Assembly (NCBI GenBank): GCA_900128585.1
Contig: LT642440.1
Location: 1-17,788, forward strand
Length of the DNA: 17,788 nucleotides
Source of the DNA: Stramenopiles sp. TOSAG23-3
Taxonomy: Eukaryota > Sar
Direction of reading: 5' to 3'
A program made the position numbers and the translations under genes. Numbering within the stretch: position 1 is the stretch's first letter; each line of letters starts with the position of its first letter. Under the pieces are notes generated by a model. It did not search any database. It was not told where the DNA came from and saw only the letters and a list, made by a program, of their open reading frames with translations. This document shows positions 7,402 to 14,670 of the stretch, piece by piece.

Positions 7402-9201
7402 ATGTCGGAGGATTTCAATTGTGACAGTTTGTACTGCCTCCCGCCTGACTTTGTGAACCGTGCATTTTACTACAATCGAGAAAACCAAAGGTACGAGTCC
7501 GTGCTGGATGAAGATGTCATGGTGGACATGCGGAAAGACCCCTTTCATGTTTCGATGGGACAGTACGACATGAGCCCAAAGGATATCAAGCTGTTTGAGG
7601 AATTGACCGGCACTCGAACAAGTTTTTACACAAAATTCAAGAAACCGTTTCGAAAACTCTTGTTTGCTATCAGCACCTTTGTTGTGATGGAGCACGACAA
7701 CGAAATCCTCGCAAGATACGGGGACCCAGCCGATTCGTTCTTTATTGTTCTGCAAGGGAAGTTGGATTGTGTGATAAACGACAACCAAGGGGCGGCCGGC
7801 TCGGCCACGGATATCCTTACCACCGTGAAAGCAAAAAAGAAAAAGCAGTTTAGTTCAGAACGTGCTCTCAACTCTTCGAAACAAAAACGAAAAGTGGTCC
7901 GGGGCCAACGGCTGCTGCTAGAAAACGGGAAAAGGATGCGGCACCGGGAGCTAGAGATCAACGGCATTGTGGTGGGGACGTTCAAAGTCGGTGACTCGTT
8001 CGGGGAGACTGCGTTGGTGGGGACGAACTTTTTAACGCGTCGGGCGTCTGTTGTCTCGGGTGAAGGAACCAAGAACTGCCCGTGCGTTCTTATTCGGATT
8101 GCATCGAAAGATTACGAAAGGGTGAAGAAAGAAATAGAGCGACTAGAGAAGGAGGAAATGAGCCGGTTTCTTCACAGGGCAGATTTTTTGTCGCACTGGA
8201 GTCGTGATAGAATTGCGGCGTTGGTCAATGGGGCCCAGCTTTGTACATACCCAAGAAACTCTGTTGTAGAAAAGCCCGGAGACCTAGTGTCTTTTTGGGT
8301 TGTAAAATCCGGCACCGTTCGACGGTTGAAGCGCGTCAAAATTGAAGGGGAAAGCACGATCATGGAGATTCTGAATGCGTGCCGAGGGGACATCATTGGG
8401 GGCGCAGAACTGCTGCACTCTATATCTTACTGCACTGGGGTCTTGCTGACGTCCAAAACAATCCCGACTGAACTGATTAAACTAAGCATAGTGGCTTTTC
8501 AAATGATTACTGCCGACGTAGTCGCTTGCCAAAAGCTGAAAGACCTAGTGGGCTACAACAATTTTTTGAAATTCTTCCGTATAAAGGAGTACCATGAGCG
8601 TGAAAATGGAAAGAATCACTTGCGGCGGATTGCAGTTCCAAAACCATCAGCAGTCACGAAGGAAAAAGTAGACAGCGAAAATTGGGCAACGTTCTGTGAC
8701 AACATTTTCTTGTCGATTCCTTCACCACTGTCAACCGTCGAAATTAATGACCGCGTCCGGGAAAACGAGTACTACCACAACGCTCTGAAATACCTGGATA
8801 AGAAAATTGACGTACAGGCCACTTCTGCCTCCAAAGAAGGACTTCGAATATTCGCAGCAAGGCGGAAGGACGAGAAAGTAAACCGGCAGAGACGGGAAAT
8901 GTTTCAAACGGTCGCTAAAGGGAACCTTAAAGATCAACTCAGGAAGGCCAGGCGTGCCGCCCGTTCGGTGAAAACGAACGAGATAGACTTGAACAGTGAA
9001 ACCAGTGACAACGGTGAATGTTCGGACGACGATTTCATCGATGAATCTGCAGGGGGAAAATTGGAGTGTTCAGGTATGTTGGCACGCCCAAAATTGCATC
9101 CCAAGTCAATATGGTCTGGTGCCCCCCAAAATTCTCCAAGAAATAAAAGGTTGAAAAAGAACCTTCCTTTCAGAATGCTGAAAAAGGGGTCAATGCATTA
9201 A
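7402..9201 (+). CDS. Tandem cyclic-nucleotide-binding-domain protein
   Basis: This 599-residue soluble protein has two CNBDs and no channel or kinase domain. CNBD1 spans about 84-240. The beta-roll phrase GDPADSFFIVLQGKL at 107-121 is followed by a Lys-rich insertion at about 127-186. The phosphate-binding cassette is then FGETAL (200-205) with R214-A215, so the Glu and Arg that hold cAMP or cGMP are both present. CNBD2 spans about 263-375. Its roll is recognisable (RNSVVEKPGDLVSFWVVKSG), but its cassette reads IGGAEL at 332-337 and the Arg position is lost, so nucleotide binding is doubtful. The tail is basic and charged, possibly helical, with an acidic patch near 540-550. An in-frame TAA at 7396 fixes the start. 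It may be a cAMP/cGMP sensor or scaffold. The closest neighbour in type is the larger CNBD gene at 10299, and the two may be distant paralogues. Confidence 0.92.
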   Translation: MSEDFNCDSLYCLPPDFVNRAFYYNRENQRYESVLDEDVMVDMRKDPFHVSMGQYDMSPKDIKLFEELTGTRTSFYTKFKKPFRKLLFAISTFVVMEHDNEILARYGDPADSFFIVLQGKLDCVINDNQGAAGSATDILTTVKAKKKKQFSSERALNSSKQKRKVVRGQRLLLENGKRMRHRELEINGIVVGTFKVGDSFGETALVGTNFLTRRASVVSGEGTKNCPCVLIRIASKDYERVKKEIERLEKEEMSRFLHRADFLSHWSRDRIAALVNGAQLCTYPRNSVVEKPGDLVSFWVVKSGTVRRLKRVKIEGESTIMEILNACRGDIIGGAELLHSISYCTGVLLTSKTIPTELIKLSIVAFQMITADVVACQKLKDLVGYNNFLKFFRIKEYHERENGKNHLRRIAVPKPSAVTKEKVDSENWATFCDNIFLSIPSPLSTVEINDRVRENEYYHNALKYLDKKIDVQATSASKEGLRIFAARRKDEKVNRQRREMFQTVAKGNLKDQLRKARRAARSVKTNEIDLNSETSDNGECSDDDFIDESAGGKLECSGMLARPKLHPKSIWSGAPQNSPRNKRLKKNLPFRMLKKGSMH

Positions 9202-9302
9202 CCCAGTCTTCTATTTAAAAAAATCTGCGCCCTGGCGTATCTAAATAGCGAACCAACAAGCGCTGTCCGCCTTTGCGGTGCTAAGTGTTAAAGAAAAAAA
9301 CG
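9202..9302. other. Convergent 3' intergenic gap
   Basis: This is 101 bases between the stops of the CNBD gene and the small minus-strand gene, and the tightest convergent junction in the window. No hairpin or clear polyadenylation signal was recognised. Confidence 0.55.
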
Positions 9303-9557
9303 TTAAATTTTTATTGTGTTTTGTTTTATCTCCTGCTCACGTTTCATTTTTGACAGCTCACTATGCTCTCCTCCAGAAGTTTCAGAGCCACCCGGTGGAT
9401 TATCTGCCGTGTCAAGAACTAGACTTTTTAAAATTGTCCGCAAACGAATCAGCTCTTTCTTTCCCGCCTCTAAATCGGTGATATCAGAAGCGTCCAAAGG
9501 TTTCGCCTGCTCTTCGACCAAGTCAATGTGCTCCGATATAGACGCACCCCCTCCCAT
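9303..9557 (-). CDS. Small protein with predicted N-myristoylation site
   Basis: This 84-residue hydrophilic protein starts MGGGAS. That matches the N-myristoyltransferase pattern MGxxxS (Gly2, Ser6), so membrane attachment is likely. The middle (PLDASDI at 20-26, then a helix with EL.RLR..L spacing to about 47) looks conserved rather than random. The tail is Lys/Glu-rich. The minus-strand reading begins with ATG, whereas the competing plus-strand frame has no ATG at its start. I do not recognise a family. It resembles small lipid-anchored adaptor or flagellar-membrane proteins in layout only. It is convergent with the CNBD gene upstream and divergent from the larger CNBD gene, so it lies between the two. 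Confidence 0.72.
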   Translation of the reverse strand: MGGGASISEHIDLVEEQAKPLDASDITDLEAGKKELIRLRTILKSLVLDTADNPPGGSETSGGEHSELSKMKREQEIKQNTIKI

Positions 9558-10298
9558 TATTTAAATTATCTAGAACAATTTCGCCACAAAATAGTTTCCT
9601 GGCTCAACCAGCCGCGTTTCTTTTTACTCGCTCCAAGGTACCTATTAGCTTTTCGGTATGATTATGAGCGATTATAGGATGAAAAAAATATTACTATGTG
9701 TTACAAAGTAAAGTGAGCAAATAATTTCTACCCACGACGGGGTATTACAAAAAAAGTAAGACCATTTCTCTTCTTCTTTGTTCAAGAAGAGTCAAGAGCA
9801 GTACGCAGTACACATCGTCTAGGGAAACGGAGGAAGAGGAAAAAAAGACAAAGAAGAACGACAGTCGTCTCTCTTTTTATTATTTATTATCGAGAAGAAC
9901 TGCTGCTGTATGCTGTGTTCCTGGATGTAATATTTATTACTGTATTATGAAGTATACATTTATGGAGTTCAGAGAGTGCGTTGACTATTCGTCTTATTAT
10001 TCTTTCTTTCTTTCTTTCTTCATCATCTTTTTTTTTGTCCGTTCTATTTCTTTTTCTTTCTTTTATTATTATTATTATATTTATTATTGTTATAATATTT
10101 GAGTGGTACAAGTCAGTCGCTGAGGTTGTCGTCATTTTTTATAATAGAACGCCGCCGTCTTCTGTTTCGAGGGCGATCCTTCCGTTCCATTCGAAAAAGC
10201 CAATCATTTTCCAATTTAACTTCTCTTTCATCAGCATAGTATTTTTCTTACCTTCGTCCAGGTAGTTGGCTCCTTCCGCAGCTTCCTCCGAAAGTACA
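9558..10298. promoter_or_regulatory. Divergent spacer with pyrimidine microsatellite
   Basis: This 741-base gene-free spacer lies between the myristoylated-protein gene and the 962-residue CNBD gene. It has a purine-rich block (about 9826-9865), a (TTTC)n run at about 10000-10021, and T-rich then (ATT)n DNA to about 10100. A pyrimidine tract ending CGTCCAG at 10261 is followed by GTAGTT. That end resembles a splice acceptor, so the 5' UTR could be spliced; no matching donor is convincing. No RNA gene was recognised. Confidence 0.45.
10000..10021. repeat. (TTTC)n microsatellite
   Basis: About five copies of TTTC lie in the divergent spacer. It is the same unit, up to strand, as the arrays at both window edges. 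Confidence 0.85.
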
Positions 10299-13187
10299 AT
10301 GGCACTGCAACAGCGCCAGGAAAGAAACCGGGTAAGCTTTGAAAAAAAAAACTTTCGGGTGCTAATCTTCGAGCCCGATGAACTTTCTCAAGGGAGGTTG
10401 GTGCACTACTTGAAAGGAATAAAAATAAATGGGGTTGCCCGGTTTAGTCGAGTAGAGTGTGCTTCAACTGTGAGAGCTGCTGAAGCTGTAGTAAGAAATG
10501 CTCGTATTACGGAACCTATCCATTTGGTGCTTGTCATGTTTGAGCACCCAACCCTGGAGGAGCTAGACCTGGTAAAGAAATTACAGCCCTGCACAGACTT
10601 TCCCGTTGTTGCACTATATGCGCCAGGAGCCTACGAGATTTTAAAAGAGAGCATTGATGAAGCGACAAAGTATGGATTGTACGACAGTTTTGAGGCGGCC
10701 TACTCGCTTATGGATCTCGGGGCGAAAAATTACGAGAAACAGTTTTCCTCTATAAACGCTGCGTACACGCCGATAACCTTCACAAGTGCTAAGAACGTCG
10801 ACAACGACTTGGGGGAACGAATTCTCCGGATCCTGTACCGGGTACACGTGGCCCAGAGGGAGTTTGACGTCGTTTTTGGCGATAGGGGGCGTCAGCAGAC
10901 TAAGTTGCAAATTCTTAAGCAGGAAACAGAAGAAGCAGAGGCGAAGAAAAACAGCGTACTGGGTAGAAAGAAGAAAAAGGCGTTTCCAGCGAAAGTTCTC
11001 GTTAAGAAAAAAAAGGTGACTAAGAAACGAGCAGATAGCATCGTAAAGGCTGTATTTGGCAGCGCAAACCCCGACATTAAGGAAAAAATTAAAGGAAAGA
11101 TGAAGATGCTCAGACTAAGTAGCTGGCATAAACGTTTTGGTCGAAGAGACAGCCAAGAAATGGGGGCTACGAAGAAAAAAGGCATAACAAATAGCCTGAA
11201 ACGAAAAATCCGAAGGAAGTCGATAGTCGCCAAAGTGACCTTACAGAAGAGAGAGCCCACCGAAGCTCCCAGAGACGTGCTACAAGAAACATTTTTGGAA
11301 ATTTCAGTGTCACAAGCTCGACGCTCATATAGTGACAGTCACCTTCACGATGGTTTGGATTGTATGAAAGATAGAAACTATCGACGCGCGGTGCATTTGT
11401 TTTCCACGGCACTGGTAAAAGACCCTGATCATTTCAACTGCAGGTTTTTCAGGGCAGTGGCTTACGGGATCGTCGGTCGCTACCGATGGGGGAGAGCAGA
11501 TATGATACTCTGCTTGAATAAAGAGCCCGAAAATTTAGTGTGCCGTTACAACCTTGCACTGTTGAGCTTGAACTGTCATATGCACAGGAGAGCTGCAAGG
11601 CACTTGAAAATAGCAGGAGAAATGGTCGAGACACTGAAAGAGCAGCGAAAAGACGTAGACCCAGCCGTCAGGGACGCAATTTGGAAGCTGCGAGGGTTGG
11701 TAAACAGGCGGCGTGGTGCTTACAACGAGGCCCGAAAGGATTATGTTTCTTTGTACCATGTAAATGAACACGAGGACCTCGCTCACTATCACGAAGACGA
11801 AATATTATACAGGACGAAGATGACTTCGACGCTGACAAAACGGGATGAAAACTCATTCTCGGCACTGCTGTCGTCTCTCCAAAGCGCTGTCTTAACGGAA
11901 GGAGAATTTCGCACGAGAGATGAACTTCAAATTATCGCAATTTTTTTGCATAAATTTCATTTCTACACCAAGCTTAGCGCAGCGTCCCAAAGGCTATTTT
12001 GTAAAGTAATACAGTACGAGGTTTTCGAGCCTGGAAATTGTATTTACAAGGCTGGAGACCCGTCCGATGGATTTCACATTGTGATGTCTGGTAGCGTCAC
12101 GCAGAAGTTGCCCATGGGCAGCAAGGGGCTTGAACATGTTGTGAACCACTTCTTCTCGGGGGACACGTTCGGTGCACTTGAAACCCTGGACCAAAAATCG
12201 CGCATCAACAGTGTGTACGTCAGGGAAGCCGCGGAATTGTTGTGGGTCAACCGAATACATTTTGAGTCGATTGGGCTCGACAAAGTCTTTTCAAATACCA
12301 TAGAATATAAGAAAAAAATCATCAAAGACAGTGGCATATTTGCCCACGCAGACATTCCGGAATCGTTTTATGACGATTGTGCCAAAGCTTCGATCTTCAA
12401 GAGCTACGATCCGGGGACTGCGATTGTTAAGCAGGGGAGAAAGCCGAGCAGTCTCTTTTTCATTGTTCAAGGGATTGCAAAAATTGTGCAAAAAGCTGAT
12501 GAAAGCGAAGAATTTGAGTACCAGAAGCGAAAGTTGCAAGAGGAGTATTCTCACTTTGAGCAGAACTACAACTACCACCATAAAACGAGAGACACCCACC
12601 TGAAAGAAAGCGGAAGTTTGCTCGTCAAAACAAACGTCGAAAAGAAAATTGAAAAGAAGGGCCAGCAGCTGCAGAACGTCACCAAGCGGGTTCGGCAACT
12701 GAAAGATGCGGAGCGGACGAGAAGGATGAAAGCTGCGGGGGGGAATATCTGGGGGGGTCTGGCACTTCTCTCGAACAAGAAAAAGGAGGAGGAGAAGAAG
12801 CCTGATAAAGAGTGTGAAATTGGCAAGCTTATGCCTCCTTCCTTTTTCGGCCACACTGCCATACTTTCCAGCCAGGAAGTGGAGCGGGCTAATATCATCG
12901 CGGAAACGCGAGTGATAACCCTACGACTGTATGCTTCACACCTGGACTTTACTTATTTCACAGGTAAATTTTTAAAAAGGCTTATGATGAGGACACCAGT
13001 AAAAGTTTTGGGGTTCAACTCCTTGGTAAAACGGTGTAAATTCGAGGCTGGGTGGGAGAAAATGCAGAAAAATATGATATTGGAAATCCCGAAAGGAAAA
13101 TGGGATTTAAAAAATGCTACTGTACAATCAGTAGCCGGTGGAAAATTTGCTGTACTCCCAAAACCGAAACGGCATGGCGTCATCTAG
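10299..13187 (+). CDS. Pseudo-receiver, TPR and double-CNBD fusion protein
   Basis: The ATG at 10299 (ACAATGG, ideal Kozak) follows an in-frame TAG at 10263 and gives 962 residues. Residues about 18-149 have a response-regulator fold pattern: FRVLIFEPDE at the first strand, LVLVMFEHP at the third, PVVALYAP at the fourth and LGAKNY at the fifth. The phospho-acceptor Asp position is M80 or F81 and the switch Thr is Y107, so it should not be phosphorylated like a normal receiver. A very Lys/Arg-rich region (about 200-320) includes two RRxS sites at S285 and S308. TPR-like helices cover about 343-440, with more helical sequence to about 485. CNBD1 (about 551-664) has cassette FGALET (624-629) and R635. 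CNBD2 (about 688-888) is split by a roughly 95-residue charged helical insertion; its cassette has H852 in place of Glu but keeps R863-A864. Neither CNBD is canonical. The likely role is a signalling scaffold, by inference. Confidence 0.93.
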   Translation: MALQQRQERNRVSFEKKNFRVLIFEPDELSQGRLVHYLKGIKINGVARFSRVECASTVRAAEAVVRNARITEPIHLVLVMFEHPTLEELDLVKKLQPCTDFPVVALYAPGAYEILKESIDEATKYGLYDSFEAAYSLMDLGAKNYEKQFSSINAAYTPITFTSAKNVDNDLGERILRILYRVHVAQREFDVVFGDRGRQQTKLQILKQETEEAEAKKNSVLGRKKKKAFPAKVLVKKKKVTKKRADSIVKAVFGSANPDIKEKIKGKMKMLRLSSWHKRFGRRDSQEMGATKKKGITNSLKRKIRRKSIVAKVTLQKREPTEAPRDVLQETFLEISVSQARRSYSDSHLHDGLDCMKDRNYRRAVHLFSTALVKDPDHFNCRFFRAVAYGIVGRYRWGRADMILCLNKEPENLVCRYNLALLSLNCHMHRRAARHLKIAGEMVETLKEQRKDVDPAVRDAIWKLRGLVNRRRGAYNEARKDYVSLYHVNEHEDLAHYHEDEILYRTKMTSTLTKRDENSFSALLSSLQSAVLTEGEFRTRDELQIIAIFLHKFHFYTKLSAASQRLFCKVIQYEVFEPGNCIYKAGDPSDGFHIVMSGSVTQKLPMGSKGLEHVVNHFFSGDTFGALETLDQKSRINSVYVREAAELLWVNRIHFESIGLDKVFSNTIEYKKKIIKDSGIFAHADIPESFYDDCAKASIFKSYDPGTAIVKQGRKPSSLFFIVQGIAKIVQKADESEEFEYQKRKLQEEYSHFEQNYNYHHKTRDTHLKESGSLLVKTNVEKKIEKKGQQLQNVTKRVRQLKDAERTRRMKAAGGNIWGGLALLSNKKKEEEKKPDKECEIGKLMPPSFFGHTAILSSQEVERANIIAETRVITLRLYASHLDFTYFTGKFLKRLMMRTPVKVLGFNSLVKRCKFEAGWEKMQKNMILEIPKGKWDLKNATVQSVAGGKFAVLPKPKRHGVI

Positions 13188-13360
13188 AAGCCTGGACATC
13201 GTTTTAGAGGTGTACGTTCCGTTCCGTGCCTTATTTTTGAAATTGCATTTTTTAAGTGAGTGCGCACTAAATAACATGTGTTTTGAATAACATCCTATTA
13301 TTGGAATACGACCTTCTTTCTAAAAATTAAAAAAAATAATTAATTGTTTTGGCAGCGCTT
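13188..13360. other. Convergent 3' intergenic gap
   Basis: This is 173 AT-rich bases between the stops of the large CNBD gene and the cysteine-rich gene. GAATAACA at about 13284 and AATAAT near 13335 are weak polyadenylation-signal look-alikes; neither is a firm call. Confidence 0.5.
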
Positions 13361-14032
13361 CTACGACGGGGAATTGTCGTAAGAAACTTTGGACAGTGCC
13401 TTCTTTACATTTGGGAACCCCGTCTTGGGAGTTGATTCAGTATGCACATTTAAGAGTTCTTCGTCGCACTTTCCTTCCGAAGGTGCTTTTGAATCCATAT
13501 GTTCGCCTCCACATCTCATTTGGCACCCCATGGAGCATAAATGAAACTCCCTCCAACGGGTTGTATGCTCTTCTATTTTCACACTTTTATCGCAACGCCC
13601 AGCGCAGAGGTCATAGTTTGCGTTGGACCTCATGCAGCACCCGTGCGTGCACACGAAATGATCGTGTGCAATCTTCTTTTTCGTTTTGGCTGAACTCAAA
13701 AACAGATCGAGTTTCCCGTCTGTGTGTCGCCTTGAAGAAATTCCTCTCACCACATTCAGCACATAAGCCTCGCAGCGGTCGCTGCAATATTGAAGGCTAA
13801 CGCACTCACCCGTCTTGTTGTTCCAAATACTACCAAGAATACTCGAGTGTTCGACTGCAATTGGTGGCACAACTTCCGAGTCTGAGATCCGGGGATCGTG
13901 GGCAGCTCTTAACTTTGCCCCGACTACTGAGTCAATCATGCATTGACTAATAAGACAGTACAGTAAAACGCAAACAATACAACGTGGAACAAGCCTGCCT
14001 TTGGACAAGGTTCCCACGGAGGCAGCCCACAT
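13361..14032 (-). CDS. Secreted cysteine-rich protein with repeated C-x3-C motifs
   Basis: This 223-residue protein has a hydrophobic segment at about 18-30 (CIVCVLLYCLISQ) after a short basic stretch. That is best read as a signal peptide or signal anchor ending near VVGA at 36-39. The predicted mature part has twelve cysteines, an even number: C77, C83, C87, C128, C132, C133, C143, C147, C166, C170, C174 and C189. C-x3-C spacing occurs at 83/87, 128/132, 143/147, 166/170 and 170/174, so disulfide-stapled helical hairpins are plausible. One N-glycosylation sequon is at N72. The C-terminal 30 residues are Cys-free and polar. The only usable start is the ATG at 14032, because an in-frame stop lies at 14083-14081 with no ATG between. 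I do not recognise a family. It might be a cell-surface or secreted disulfide protein. Confidence 0.78.
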   Translation of the reverse strand: MWAASVGTLSKGRLVPRCIVCVLLYCLISQCMIDSVVGAKLRAAHDPRISDSEVVPPIAVEHSSILGSIWNNKTGECVSLQYCSDRCEAYVLNVVRGISSRRHTDGKLDLFLSSAKTKKKIAHDHFVCTHGCCMRSNANYDLCAGRCDKSVKIEEHTTRWREFHLCSMGCQMRCGGEHMDSKAPSEGKCDEELLNVHTESTPKTGFPNVKKALSKVSYDNSPS

Positions 14033-14153
14033 CGTGCACCTTTTCCCCTGTGAACACAATACTTTTCCGAGCTGTCGCTTTTAGACAATATGCAGCCCTG
14101 GCTTCTCCAAGCAGGAGAATGTTTTCCGTTTTAAGATTTTACGTTAAATTCTA

Positions 14154-14165
14154 GTCAGTACTGAC
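14154..14165. promoter_or_regulatory. Perfect 12-bp palindrome upstream of cysteine-rich gene
   Basis: GTCAGTACTGAC equals its own reverse complement. Its place in the divergent spacer, close to a start codon, suits a dimeric transcription-factor site. This is inference from symmetry and position only. Confidence 0.35.
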
Positions 14166-14412
14166 AAGCGATGCCGTAGTGGGGAACGTCGTTTGCTGTA
14201 AAACTTCAGCACGAAGAAGTTATTATTTTTAGAGCAGGAGGCACCGAAGCACCCCCCCCCTTTTTCTAAAAATATAATATATTAATACTCGTTTCTCCAC
14301 CAATTTCATTCATCATCCATCTTGCTTAATAATAAAAAAATAAACTCATGCTATTCCTATGCTATTTTTTCGTAATTTTTCTTGGATGTTTAATTATTAA
14401 TTATGGCTTATT

Positions 14413-14514
14413 GAAGAAGAAGAAGAAGAAGAAGAAGAAGAAGAAGAAGAAGAAGAAGAAGAAGAAGAAGAAGAAGAAGAAGAAAAAAGAAAAAGAAGAA
14501 GAAGAAGAAGAGAA
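14413..14514. repeat. (GAA)n trinucleotide microsatellite
   Basis: About 24 uninterrupted GAA units run to about 14484. A short A-rich break follows, then another six or seven units. It is an all-purine strand, so triplex-prone. It lies about 160 bases before the ankyrin gene's start codon. Confidence 0.97.
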
Positions 14515-14670
14515 AAAACACCGATGATGATAAAAAAGTGTGATGAATTGACCACCTCACAGTATTACATTTTTTTTATACAAATTCTACCTCTGCTTCT
14601 CTTTTTATAACTGTTTAGACCATTTAGGACGTTGAATGCGAGAAAATACGTCCTCTTGATTAATAAATAA

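Larger units (their letters stand above)
14033..14670. promoter_or_regulatory. Divergent spacer with palindrome and (GAA)n tract
   Basis: This 638-base spacer lies between the cysteine-rich and ankyrin genes. The left part (to about 14250) has balanced composition and contains the perfect palindrome GTCAGTACTGAC at 14154-14165, 122 bases from the left gene's ATG. A run of nine C precedes T-rich DNA at about 14250-14265. The right part is AT-rich and carries the triplet tract listed separately. No additional gene was seen. Confidence 0.5.

Noticed and set aside
9316-9564. Plus-strand 82-codon frame opposite the myristoylated-protein gene
   Set aside because: It lacks an ATG at its start and is Ser/Phe-rich antisense sequence; the minus strand has an ATG, a myristoylation motif and balanced composition.
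10266-10298. TTG start for the large CNBD protein giving 11 extra residues
   Set aside because: Nuclear eukaryotic genes normally start at ATG; the ATG at 10299 has an ideal context and an in-frame stop at 10263.
13396-13800. Plus-strand 134-codon frame inside the cysteine-rich gene
   Set aside because: It has no ATG start and no domain. The minus strand has a signal sequence and an ordered cysteine pattern.
13361-14032. Reading the cysteine-rich protein as a known alpha-hairpinin or toxin
   Set aside because: Only the C-x3-C spacing is suggestive. Length, extra cysteines and lack of any recognised family sequence do not support a named call.
14033-14059. TTG start for the cysteine-rich protein giving nine extra residues
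   Set aside because: It is not an ATG, and the ATG at 14032 already precedes the signal sequence.
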